A stretch of DNA of 64,000 bases from Leptidea sinapis. Taxonomy: Eukaryota > Arthropoda > Insecta > Lepidoptera > Pieridae. Under the pieces are notes generated by a model. It was not told the DNA's origin. It worked only from the letters and a program-made list of their open reading frames with translations, and searched no databases. The position numbers and the translations under genes were made by a program. Position 1 is the stretch's first letter; each line of letters opens with the position of its first letter. Positions 11,177 through 21,651 of this stretch are shown here, one piece after another. The stretch is taken from NCBI RefSeq assembly GCF_905404315.1, contig NC_066291.1, forward strand, positions 10,317,501 to 10,381,500, read 5' to 3'.

Positions 11177-11250
11177 GAACGGTTAGCTCAGTCGGTTAGA
11201 GCACCGGCACGGAACACCGGAGGTCGTGGGTTCGAATCCCGCATCGTTCA
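11177..11250 (+). tRNA. tRNA-like element, anticodon GGA, second arm of the pair
   Basis: The same 74-nt fold as the minus-strand copy 57 bp away, with the closing pair of the anticodon stem lost (GCCGG to ACCGG) and one D-loop change. Internal A and B box motifs (TAGCTCAGTCGG; GGTTCGAATCC-like) are intact and could drive RNA polymerase III. Confidence 0.6.
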
Positions 11251-11282
11251 TAAAATTTTGTTTTTCAAATTTTATTTGTGTA

Positions 11283-11980
11283 TTAATCCTAGAAGCTCAC
11301 TTCTACCCCTCAGGGTATCACTTCAAAAAAACATAACATATTGCCTATTACTAATATTAACTTATTATTGATGATTATTATTTTATGTGGCACTTATTTC
11401 TTGTAGCAATGTTGCTTCGAGACGTAAGTGCCACTTAATGAAAATGAGACATAAAAGCTACAGATGTAGGCAGCAGCAAATTAAAATTATTAATATTATG
11501 ATGCAGGTGTTAAAAAAAGAGATCAGTATAATTAGAGTCTATTTGAAGTACCTACTGATATTGACTTCACTAAATGGAGTCCAACATGTGATATGATATT
11601 ATCTAAATTATTAATGTGGCTGTGAGTGCATCAGCAAATAAGTGGAATATTGGTTATGCTCCACTGACTATTTCCAAATTAAATTTTCATACAATGGAAT
11701 GGACATCGAATGTGGAACAAATTTATATTTGATATTTCAAATGTTATATCATACTGCTCTGTTATTACAAGTGTACAAAGCATTTCGTTTTGTAACTAAT
11801 TACTTGTCCACCAAGAATCAATACGTGATTGTTTATAGAATATTTAATAAATTATAGATAGCAATTAATAATTTATGTTTATCTATATTATCATATTTAT
11901 TAATAAGTTAATATAATAGAATATATAAATATGATCCAATGATTTGAAAATTGAAAGTGGGCCTTTTAAGATCTCACAAA
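11283..11980. other. No gene recognised
   Basis: AT-rich region with short motif-free frames. Confidence 0.5.
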
Positions 11981-12370
11981 TAAGTAAAGACCACTGCTGC
12001 ATGTAATCTATTAATAGCTGAACGTCTTTCACGTCTCGTCATTTTTAATCATAAAAATAGACCGGTCTTCTAATAACTCCCAGGCCGAAAAGAGTTTCTC
12101 ATAAACTTCCATCATTGAAATAAGTTAAGACCACTGTTAAGACAGTAAGTGCTCTTAATACGCAACCCATGATCACTTACCAAAAGCTGACTGTCTTGCT
12201 CGTCTCGCCATTTTTACTCATAAAAAAGACCGGTTGTCTAAGAACTCCCATTCTGAAAATAATTTTCTCCAGAACTAGCATCATTAAAATAAATTAAGAC
12301 CTTTATTAATACTGTAATTCATCTTAATAGCTGATTGTCTTGCTCGTAGTCATTTTATCTCATAAAAGCC
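11981..12370. repeat. Degenerate tandem repeat, about three units of 140-170 bp
   Basis: AGACCGGT...CTAA.AACTCCCA recurs at 12059 and 12228 (169 bp apart), and TAAGACC plus GTCTTGCTCGT...CATTTT...CATAAAA recurs near 11985, 12126 and 12295. The units carry a piece resembling the 3' end of the SINE-like family (agctgaacgtct ... tcgtc), so the array probably grew from a SINE-like insertion. Confidence 0.7.
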
Positions 12371-13769
12371 CTGATATTGAAAGAGAGTATGGGCCTTAAT
12401 TCTACTTTTCCATTTTATTAAAATAACCATAAAGAACTACTACGGCAAAAATAGATAAAAATATATTCTAACCGCCCGGACATAGAGGATAGTGATTACT
12501 CTCACAATTGTGTTAATGGAAATACAATAAGACAGAAAGGAGACTAGAAAGTACACTTGCAAATAAGAGTGACGGAATTCAATACTCTGAAAAGTCAAAG
12601 AGAAACTCCGTGTTTAGTTTGCATGGAAACAGTTATTCTCCCAAAGACTAATCTTTTAACACGTCAGAAGCGCACGCACATAAATTGAACCCGAGTTACA
12701 ATTTATCCCGAACGAAACCGATGTTACAAACTCACCTTCTTCCTCCGCGTTGTAAATTTAACGTTACTCCGCGTATAGTCCCGTGCAAATATCAATTTTC
12801 ATCCATCATCCAATTGCTTTTCAATTTTATTGCCGGTACTATCTCAAAATTTTGCCTCTATTCAATTTATGATAGCTCTTTCCAATTTAATAACATGCAG
12901 TGTCAATATTGGATTGATAACAATCCACAACTAATAGATATTCAATTGTTTAACCGACATCAAGAGGTTAATGAAAACGTATGTATTCTTGTATTTTTTT
13001 ATATTTGTAACCTCAAAACTCTAATTCCAAATCTGTCACATACTTCCTTTGAAAAAGTATTTTGTAACACATGTGTCACTCATGAGTGATTGAGGGTTTT
13101 TTTTTCATCAGCATATTAATATGCTTAAGCATTTGTATTCACAAAGTATCATCTGGTAAAATGGAATAGATGAAGGGGGATCATAAAGTGTCCGGGAATT
13201 TTCAATGATAAGATTTTTAAGGATGGCGATAACATAGTGTAAAATTTTAGCAAAACATATTTCTTAAAATTTTTTTGTTTGTTCTAATTCTCAATTCGGG
13301 AGGTATCGGAAATCTTTAACGAATTCATGTCCTACAATACATGGTGAATAAATAACACATGGATTGGAATCCTAGCCTTGTTTAGGCTTTTTGGATTTGC
13401 CTTGAGATTCAGTACGGATACATGCAAGTAAGAAGTGTAAAAAACAAAAATAATACGTACATGATAGTTAATAATTAATAGCAGCCGTGTGATGTTTGTA
13501 CTTAAAATGCTATTTATAAAGTTTACACCAGAATTACCCGAAATCTTATAAGGTAACAAAAAAATTGTATCGTGAGAAATCAAGGGGGGTGGGGGTAATC
13601 CCCCAGGACTCATTCGCGTATCATCATAGAACACCTGAAGCTTGGTGATTATCGTCAATACACAGGACATGCCGTACCAAAATCAATCCTTAGAGTTAAA
13701 GGGAGTGTCTCGAATCAAATCCGAGTAAAGTGTCCAAATGCTTGCTGGCCCTATACACAGGTAAAAGTA
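12371..13769. other. Unassigned region with a 134-codon open frame
   Basis: A plus-strand frame at 12685-13089 is open for 134 codons but starts with TTG and has no recognisable domain; a minus-strand frame of 112 codons (13332-13670) is equally featureless. No splice pattern or Kozak context convinces me that either is a gene. Confidence 0.4.
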
Positions 13770-14221
13770 TAGAAATATCCTTTTCACTGTTGAAATGATT
13801 TGAAAAATTACAAATTGTACACTTATAGCTCCAAAAAAGCTTTACAATCGGTCGCAAAAGTGTAACGTGGTCATCACTCTGCGCCAGTCATGGTTTGGGT
13901 TCATTATGTGAAAAAGGAAGATCCAGAACTATATCAGGAGATTGTCTTAGATCATCTTATGAAACCTCTTAGAAAGAGACTTTTTAAACATTTACTTTCC
14001 AACAAGAATGCACCTAGTCACAAGGCACGAGCTACCCAAGCTTGGATAGAACGTTCAACGTTCCCAACTTTATATGAGCTGAAGTCTAGGCCAGGTCATA
14101 CTCACTTGGACATTGCCTGCTCTAAGCTATACGCTGACATCGAGTAGTAAGAGATCTAGAACAAGAAGTGACTAGGATTCATATGGAAACAGTGCTTATA
14201 TTTATGATTCTTGGCCAGACT
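13770..14221 (+). pseudogene. maT-type mariner transposase relic with 3' terminal repeat
   Basis: Translation gives GHHSAPVMVW, YQEIVLDHLMKPL and NAPSHKARATQAWIE, matching the middle of Tc1/mariner transposases (RGHHP.SVMVW..., DSAP.HKA...). In this copy the position of the second catalytic Asp reads N (NAPSHKA in place of DSAPGHKA). Deletions remove the segment after WIERSTFP and an 85-codon open stretch remains. The 3' end carries AGTCTGGCCA on the minus strand (14212-14221), followed by ATAAATA and ACTGTT blocks. This matches the 5' terminus of the element at 21.65 kb, so both belong to one family. Confidence 0.75.
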
Positions 14222-15488
14222 GATTAAAGGCCTACATTTAAGCCAAAGGTACTCATTTCGAATAGCTAGTAATAGAATTCGTTTTTATTTCTAAGAAAAA
14301 ACTATTCAATAAATAAATATATTTAGGTTACATTACGTCTTTTTATAACTTCATTTTTATTTGTAACAAAACTTCTGGTCAAACTAGGTATTTATCTAAA
14401 TAATTCCCATATTTCTTTGTCAGATAACTCAAGAGAAATCCCCTGATTACAGGAACCACTACGAATCTTGTAGGAAATGGCAAAATTATTCAAGAGCAAT
14501 ATTTTTGTAGCGTTCCGAACTCTGAATTAGAGCTTCATTATTGCATTTCTCTGTTTCCGGCCGGCAAATTTGATTTATGGCTTTAATTTGGCAACGCTGG
14601 CGACGTCAGGCTGAGACATGTCGGAGTGTTTTCAAGGAGTCTTCGTGCAATTGTTTAATTAATCTTAAGCAACGGAAGCTTCAGACCCCACACTCAATGC
14701 GGGTGCACTACACTTGGGCAACTTTAAACTCGTTAAAAGTTCCTTTGAAACATTTGGTGCCGGATAAGCCACGGTTAGAGCTTCACAAGATTGTTAACTT
14801 ATCTAGTATTATAATTAGACAGCGTCTCACGTTCCACTTTCTTGCTGTTTCGTATCAATTAGCAGCAACAGAAATTGTCGTCTATTGAATGCTCAATACT
14901 ATATTGGCACTCAGTGCATGTACCTATTACAGAAGTGGACATTGAGTGAACAAGGCTCATTTCACACACAAGATGGCCGACAATGGCCCTTGGTGGTAAT
15001 TACTCAAATAGATTGCCCATTGGAGCATTGTCTCATTTGTCTGTACATGCCTTTCCATATTAGACGAGTAATTGTTCGATTCCTTAATAAATAATTTCAT
15101 TATCATTTTATAAAAATCCCTACAATTATGTAAAATGGTGTGACTCTGTGTGAGTTTTCTCGAGTTTATAAGTCAAAATGTTAACTTATTAAAGTATGTT
15201 TTATGAAGTGAAAAATTTTGAAGCACGCTAGCCACTTTAATTTGTTAAAAAAAAAAACATTTTCTATTTCATATTATTAGCCTCGCCATGGTAAAGTTTC
15301 ACTTCGTCATGTACATTTCACACACCTGTTTATTTTGATTTTGAAACTATATAAAAAAAAATTACTTTGCTTTGTAGACTAGACTAAACTAGGCACTATG
15401 TACCGAACATTTGTTTTTCTACGGCAGCCTTTTTGGATGTGCGATCATGTTGTTTTTATTATTTTATTATCATATTAGCAATAGTAAT
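14222..15488. other. No gene recognised
   Basis: A patch at 14550-15070 is less AT-rich and holds frames of 103 and 69 codons (14577-14888, 14885-15094), but neither has a motif. The rest is AT-rich. Confidence 0.45.
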
Positions 15489-16005
15489 ACAAACTCTGCT
15501 TTTATATTGGCTGTCAAACCTTTGCAATTAATGAACTACATTGCGCTCACAGACGAACAATGGATGAAATCTAAGGCTGCAATTAGTGCTCGACTTACGG
15601 TCAGCGTTGACCTCGGTCGAGTGTAGCGCTTCCATATGCACTGACTGTGTTGCGTTTTGTGCTTTCCTGACACCAAACGTGAATGCATACAATTGCGAAA
15701 AAAAATGAATCCATTTTAAACCTCATTAATATGTGCGTACTACTTAAGCAGACGATTACGAAATAAAAAATGGAGAAGATATCATAACATGCCAGAACAC
15801 GAATTGTTGTTAATGATTATTGAATACGACGCTACAGACGCTCGTGTGGCGGTTGCTCGGTCAGCGTAGCACTGAACGCACTAATTTATCGCCATAGCGC
15901 ATCAGCGAACCGACGAGCTCGACCGATGATTCTCGTCAGCGCGACATAGCTCTACGCGCGTAGCAATTCATCAGCGCTGGACTGAACGCTCTCATTTGTT
16001 CTCAT
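15489..16005 (+). repeat. 517-bp direct repeat, first copy
   Basis: Nearly identical to 17066-17582 and 1577 bp upstream of it. The duplicated block includes about 83 bp of unique-looking flank plus most of a Harbinger MITE, so it moved as genomic DNA rather than by transposition of the MITE itself. Confidence 0.9.
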
Positions 16006-16049
16006 AGTTATAGCTACGGTTAACGGTCGGTCGAGCACTAAAAGCAGCC
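15575..16049 (+). mobile_element. PIF/Harbinger-type MITE with TAA target duplication
   Basis: Terminal inverted repeats are GGCTGCAATTAGTGCTCGAC at the left and GGCTGC.TTTAGTGCTCGAC (inverted) at the right. TAA occurs immediately outside both (15572-15574 and 16050-16052), the 3-bp TWA target typical of PIF/Harbinger. Length is 475 bp; the interior has only a 20-odd-codon frame (MPEHELLLMIIEYDA), so it is non-autonomous. Confidence 0.85.
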
Positions 16050-16084
16050 TAATAGGGCTCTCGTTGGTTACCCTTCAAGGACAA

Positions 16085-16170
16085 ACCAATTTTACATGAG
16101 ATTCTTCTCTACACGAAACAATCTCTGGAGCTATTGACTTGCCGAACTCTGGAACAAGCGTGATGAGAGA
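16085..16170 (-). repeat. Very degenerate hammerhead-family copy
   Basis: The reverse complement reads CCAGAGTTCGGCAAGTCAA, then AGCTCCAGAGATTG and GTGTAGAGAAGAA. The layout matches the hammerhead family but core bases are changed (CCAGAGA for CTGAGGA). Confidence 0.4.
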
Positions 16171-16960
16171 TAAGATATTTATTCATAACATGTAAATGAA
16201 CTAAAATATGTCAAAATTGACGGTGAAAAATAATGTTAATGACCCAGCAACTCATGAGAACTCATGATTTACCGGCAATTTTTTTAGATCTCATCACGGG
16301 CTTTTAATCAGATATTTTGATCAACACGTCCTCGCTCGGCAATATAATTACAGTTAACAGCAGTACCAGGACGTTATCGCGCATATAAATTAGAGTGATT
16401 TACATTTAGCGTCGCTCAACGGAGCTGGCTATTATCGTCTGCGATGCGGGATAGGTGCGGGCCCAAGATCATCGCGGCCTGCCGGGTACCTGAAGGGTTA
16501 ACGCAATATAAATGAGTGTGAATTGAGCAATTACAAAAAATACTCCTTTTTCATTCTAATAGCTTATACACATGGTCGGAATTGATACGGACGAACCATC
16601 AGACGTGGACTGGTAGCGGACCACATTCGATGGTATGTGACATTGTCCATCGCAAAAAAATATTCTTATTAACGTCGGGACCGTACCGAGTACGACGCCG
16701 GACAAATTTATTCGAGGCACCCCCAGGACCGTCCGAAAAATCCGGTCATGTGTTTAGACTATAACTCCTTGTCGTAGAGGGCAACGGGACACGACATAAT
16801 GCGTCCGACACTTCAAGCGACATGTGTCCTCTATTTTAGTTCCATAGAACGATGAGCAACAAACGCGACGATCTCAGTTCTAGGAAAGTAAATATTGTTA
16901 AGTTAAGAAAATTAATATTTTAACTATTTAGCCACTCAAAAACTTCCTAAACACTGAAGA
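16171..16960. other. No gene recognised, relatively GC-rich patch
   Basis: From about 16400 to 16820 the composition is less AT-rich, with many CpG dinucleotides, but the frames are short (60 codons) and motif-free. Confidence 0.4.
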
Positions 16961-17065
16961 CAGCCAACAAATCAAAATCAAAACGTTTATTGAACTCATA
17001 ACATTGATTTACAATGGCTTAAGTTCAGACATACACTTAATTTCATAATAATAAATAAATAATTA
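16961..17065 (-). mobile_element. LINE 3' tail, copy A
   Basis: The reverse complement ends tgagttcaataaacgttttg followed by a (GATTTT)n-like tail, a typical LINE polyadenylation-end structure. Nearly the same sequence occurs at 17583-17697, so it brackets the second MITE copy as a direct repeat. Confidence 0.6.
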
Positions 17066-17582
17066 ACAAACTCTACTTTTATATTGGCTGTCAAAACCTT
17101 GCAATTAATGAACTACATTCCGCTCACAGACGAACAATGGATGAAATCTAAGGCTGCAATTAGTGCTCGACCGACGGTCAGCGTTGATCTCGGTCGAGTG
17201 TAGCGCTTCCATATGCGCTGACCGTGTTGCGTTTTGTGCTTTCCTGACACCAAACGTGAATGCATACAATTGCGAAAAAAATGAATCCATTTTAAACCTC
17301 ATTAATATGTGCGTACTACTTAAGCAGACGATTACGAAATAAAAAATGGAGAAGATATCATAATATGCCAGAACACGAATTGTTGTTAATGATTATTGAA
17401 TACGACCGTACAGACGCGCGTATGGTCAGTCGCTCGGTCAGCGTAGCACTGAACGCACTAATTTGTCGCCATAGGGCATCAGCGAACCGACGAGCTCGAC
17501 CGATGATTCTCGTTAGCGCGACGTAGCTCTACGCGCGTAGCAATTCATCAGCACTGGACTGAACGCTCTCATATGTTTTCAT
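17066..17582 (+). mobile_element. Second copy of the MITE block, right terminus missing
   Basis: It aligns end to end with 15489-16005 and therefore contains the left Harbinger terminus (GGCTGCAATTAGTGCTCGAC at 17152-17171) plus its original flank, but stops about 44 bp before the right terminus. It lies between the two LINE-tail copies A and A'. Confidence 0.85.
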
Positions 17583-17697
17583 CAGCCAACAAATCAAACT
17601 CAAAATCAAATTCAAAACGTTTATTGAACTCATAACATTGATTTACAATGGCTTAAGTTCAGTCATACACTTAATTTCATAATAATAAATAAATAAT
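17583..17697 (-). mobile_element. LINE 3' tail, copy A'
   Basis: Same sequence as 16961-17065 with a slightly longer AAATC-rich tail. Whether the LINE body continues to the right of 17700 is unclear; no coding is seen. Confidence 0.6.
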
Positions 17698-18944
17698 ATC
17701 AAACAGATAAAATTAAAAAACAAAAAATATCATATAACATTCAAATATTTTTTGAGAATAAAAAAAAATTATTCCATGCCACATAAAAAATACAATATAA
17801 ATAATTAATCCTAACTTAACTAAATAATATGCTGTGTGGGAAAAGAAAAAGACAACGCACAGCTTGTGCTGTAAATCAGTGCTTCTGGCTATAGCGCTGA
17901 TTTTCAGTATCCGCCTGTGTAACCGTTAGAGTAAGAGAGTAAACACTGCTACGTGCCTGCCATATTTGACATAAAAATAATTTTGTTAACATATATACGT
18001 AAAATACTATAAATATAATAAGTATGATATATCAAAAATATGATTATTTGCATTATAGTACTGTACAGACCTACAGTATATCAGCGACTATTGTTGGTTC
18101 TTGTACTCGGTATATACCTAGATGTTTAGGAATGTTTAAATATAAAGACTGTTTTCGAGTTTCTTATAGGAGGTGGTATATTATTCCAACACTTAATCGC
18201 ATTATATTTAATACTACCCCTAAAACCGCTGTGTAGTAAATTTAGCGAGTTTCAACATTTATATCACATTATAACTAAAATGTATTAATATTTAATTAAC
18301 ATAATTCGCATAAAATATTGAATAAGAACCATTAACATTATAAGAGATATGACAATTGTTAATTACGGCACTTCGCGTTCTGTATAATTAATTATAACTC
18401 ATATTATTTCCGTCACATCGTTAATAAATTAATTTTCACATTCCGCGGCGAAACCTTCGCGAATTGATCTTAATTTCCATGAAACGTATCGCTTAAATGA
18501 TAATTGTATAAGTGGCATCTTAACTCACTGGGGGGTGGATAATGAACTGAACTGAAACTTGATTTACTTTATATAACTAATTTCGACTTAGATTACGTTC
18601 AATATTATGTTTTACTCAAATATTACTCTGGCGAATTTAGAAAACTGCACAATTCCGTTTATGATTGATTTAAACAGATTTGAGATGATGAAAATTTATG
18701 ATAACATTTACTTCATTACATATGAAAATGTTTTTTTTTAAAAAAGATAGTGCCTGTACAATTCTGTTTAAGGTGATGTTACTTTTGATGCACGAAATTA
18801 ACTCACAATATCAAAAACATAATAGACCGCACAGGACGGGTTACCAAGTGGGGGACAGAGCATGAGCTCTTAGGGTAGGGGAGGTATTACCCTAGTCCTT
18901 TTTTTACATTATAATTATTTCTTGATATCGCGCTTTTTGTTTTT
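17698..18944. other. No gene recognised
   Basis: AT-rich sequence with short frames only. Confidence 0.5.
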
Positions 18945-19210
18945 ATTTATGGAAGAAGAGGACAATCAAGCAACCGGGTCACTTCATTTTAAGTGATCAC
19001 CGCCGCCAATATTTAATTGCAACACCAAAGGAATCACAGGAGCTTTGGCGGCCCTTTACTAAGTTGTCGGCACTTTTTTCAAGGTACCTATGTCGTATTG
19101 TCTCGGTAACACCGCACTAGGAAGCTCATTCCACAGCTTGATTCTAAGTCGAAGGAAGTTCCTTGAAAACCGCAGAGTGGAAGAACGCCACACATCCAGA
19201 TTATGAATGA
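18945..19210 (-). pseudogene. LINE 3' end (CR1/Jockey type), degenerate
   Basis: The minus strand encodes remnants around LWNEL and a 3' UTR (tcctttggtgttgcaatt), matching the family at 7.3 kb. The frame is broken. It is 5' truncated near the codons for DVW at 19205. Confidence 0.75.
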
Positions 19211-19627
19211 TATCTTAATTAAGAGGAAATAAAGACATTTACAATGTCAAGCTGGACGTGTGAAAAGGATAATATGGCAATAATTAACATTGCTCTACTT
19301 TATAAACTGGGCAAGAATAATATTTCTTGTCGTTGCTTTTATTCTACAAGAAAATGATTCGCAATCAAAAATCATTATGAAGCTAAAATAATATGCGTCA
19401 TGGAACAAACATGTAGCCAGATATTTTCTTTTATATAAGAGGGGGTAATCGTACAAGACTCTGGATGGGAAGTAATGAGCTAACCACTCAAGGACCTATG
19501 CAACACCAGGGACTACAAGATATGTTGCCGACTTCAAAGTTTGTCTTGGTTGCAGGCCAACCAAGGTTAAAGTGATAACGAAATTATATAAATAAATAAT
19601 TGAAAGAAATATAAAGCTGTATTTTCT
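19211..19627. other. No gene recognised
   Basis: No motif. The stretch 19628-19658 (gctcttgtgattcc) resembles a sliver of LINE 3' UTR. Confidence 0.45.
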
Positions 19628-19661
19628 GCAATGCTCTTGTGATTCCACCAGTAATGCAATA

Positions 19662-19703
19662 ATATCTAATGCTACCTTAATAAATTAAGGTAGCATTAGA
19701 TAT
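19662..19703. repeat. Perfect 20-bp inverted repeat with 2-nt centre
   Basis: ATATCTAATGCTACCTTAAT, AA, then its exact reverse complement. It would form a 20-bp hairpin. There is no T-run to suggest a terminator, and no precursor-like flanking pairing to suggest a microRNA. Confidence 0.95.
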
Positions 19704-20288
19704 GTAACTTTATTAAAATAGATATAAATGAAAACCTCGTCATAAAGGAACCTGATTTAAGTGACGTCCACAAAGCTTACAACATATTAGATTCATTACT
19801 GGAGGGTATCGATGAAATCTCCAACATCCAATCTCGCGGGATCCAATGCCGCGCGTATTCTTGTAATTTCTGCGGCATAATTTTATTTATTAGAGTGTGC
19901 CCTCGTCGAAGCGTCGAGAACACACCCCATTTGTCGCTTCATTGACTTACAACAGCACTCTATAATACTTCGCACATATTTCTCGGCCTCCCCGCCCACA
20001 AGCCACAGTCGTAAGATCCCCCGCACCTCATTATATTCCGGATGACATTTAATAAAACATTATGGTTATCTGTGGAACGTTTTTCGATAACCAGTCCTGA
20101 CGTGCGCAGATATCAATTCAGAAAGCACTAAAAAGTAACCTTTTTATGTCGATGACACTAATGTCGATCGAATGTAATACGACAATGTATCTTTCGTTGT
20201 AATCTAGCCAGGGCTTTCACAGGTATTCTTCTTATTTTCAATATTTTTTCACTTTATTTTTAAATTGCCTTCTTACTTTGTTTTGATA
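19704..20288. other. No gene recognised
   Basis: Moderately GC-balanced (19790-20120), without coding signature. Confidence 0.45.
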
Positions 20289-20576
20289 CTAGTGGGAAGT
20301 TCCTTTGCACAGGATGCCAGCTAGATTATGGGTAACACAACGGTGCCATTTCAGCCGTGAAGTTTCAGTCTCAACGGTGCCACAACTAGTGAAATTACTG
20401 GGCAAATAAGACTTAGCATCTTATGTCTCAAGGTGACGAGTGCAATTGTAGAACCGCTCAGAATTTTTGGGGTTTTTCATGAATCCTGAGCGGCACTTCA
20501 TTGTAATGGGCAGGGCGTATCAATTACTATCAGCTGAACGTCCTGCTCGTCTCGTCCCTTACTTTTCATAAAAAAA
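20289..20576 (+). mobile_element. SINE-like 300-bp repeat
   Basis: A copy of the family best seen at 38818-39128: TTCCTTTGCACAGGATGCC, GAAATTACTGGGCAAAT, a CCGCTCAGAA...TTCTGAGCGG-like inverted pair, and CAGCTGAACGTCCTGCTCG before an A-rich end. It carries an internal deletion of the acttactgtgtttcgg segment. Confidence 0.75.
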
Positions 20577-20734
20577 GTGCTCAACGCAGCTATAGAAGTT
20601 ATCACTCCAAAAATAAAAAGTGAAGCACATAAGATAGAGATAGGAATTCATTTATAGTAGTAAAAAACTAAGATAATCGAAAATTTATTGAAATAGGCGT
20701 TACTTTGCGGAATTCCATAATTATTAGAATGATG

Positions 20735-20890
20735 TGAGTTTTCTTTAGTGTTAATTCCGCCAATATTTCGAGACTCTCGTGCCAGATTTTGGCGAGACAA
20801 CACTTCCTCAGGATGCCTCGTGTAGAGGCGAAACACGTGTCGAATTGTTTAAAGACAAATATTGGCGGAATTAACACTAAAGAAAACTCA
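20735..20890 (+). ncRNA. Hammerhead-like motif inside a perfect 34-bp inverted repeat
   Basis: The 34-bp arms 20735-20768 and 20857-20890 are exact reverse complements and similarity continues outward about 14 nt more. Between them a hammerhead layout reads: helix I AACACTTC (20799-20806) paired with GAATTGTT (20842-20849), 7 of 8 pairs; CTCAGGA (20807-20813); helix II GCCTC/GAGGC; GAA (20830-20832); ACAC/GTGT; C17 at 20841. One invariant core base is changed (G5 to C in CTCAGGA), so this copy should not cleave. The left arm is an inverted copy of the family's own downstream segment, which suggests two units joined head to head. Confidence 0.6.
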
Positions 20891-21651
20891 AATCATTTTT
20901 ATAAGATAATCGAAGCTAAAGTTGGGTAATATAAAAAATAACATAAAGGCTAATTAAAATAAGGTCGTCTTTATAATATCATGCTTAAAAATAAAGTAAA
21001 TTACAGTAGCGCCAAAAGTATTTACACCTACATTATAATGTGTGGTAACAATATTCGGAGCGCAATATTTAATGATGTAGAGCTATTCACTTTTGATAAA
21101 CAATTACTACGCATTGCTTCTGGCTCAATAAAGTTCACAATATTTAGCACGTTATGACAATATTATGTTCCTATAATTAATAGTTTTAACTTCTAAAAAA
21201 ATAGAATGATAAAACTAAACAAAAATTATGATGCTTTTATACATGTGACATCATAGTTCACTCTGTTTTGCAATTTTAGATAATCCGACATTCTATCATT
21301 AGCATCTCAGATAATCGTGCTTATGTTTTTCCCAACCTTCACTGCGAGACTATTTTGCACACCCTCTCAATCCTCTTAAGTCTGTTATATTTCAATTATC
21401 ATATTATTACTACTGTTACTTAGTCTGCCAATATACTTTTGACACCATCATCTCTAAAAGCCAAAAACAATAGTATTTTCTCTTCGCCATATTTATCTCT
21501 GCTAATATTTTCAACATATTTTTGTCTATCTGGTAAAATTCACTATTTACTAGCATTATGTTGTTTCAGAGTATTTTAAGTCTAAGTACTTATGTAGAAA
21601 CTGCTTAACATGATTGACATACTATATACTTGTCAACTTTCAAATAAATTT
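20891..21651. other. No gene recognised
   Basis: AT-rich; no coding signature. Confidence 0.5.

Larger units (their letters stand above)
11015..11282. repeat. Head-to-head inverted pair of tRNA-like elements
   Basis: Two copies of the same about 115-bp unit (AT-rich tail, tRNA-like body, GGCGGTACTC leader) lie as an inverted repeat (11015-11130 and 11166-11282) around a 35-bp centre. Only one copy of the element's 5' leader (ttataaaattctg ... caactctc) is present and it forms the centre. The arms are nearly identical, so the arrangement is young. Confidence 0.9.

Noticed and set aside
11047..11250. Functional tRNA-Ser(GGA) gene pair
   Set aside because: Class I variable loop, C33, and identical repeat flanks in four places indicate a tRNA-derived repeat.
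12685..13089. 134-codon ORF as a protein gene
   Set aside because: Starts with TTG, has no recognisable domain, and no supporting splice or promoter signal; kept only as a note.
13332..13670. 112-codon minus-strand ORF as a gene
   Set aside because: No motif, poor composition, and it crosses G-rich low-complexity sequence; no splice context.
20735..20890. Canonical TIR DNA transposon
   Set aside because: The inverted arms are explained by an inverted copy of the hammerhead family's own 3' segment; no convincing target duplication or other copy with both arms was seen in the window.
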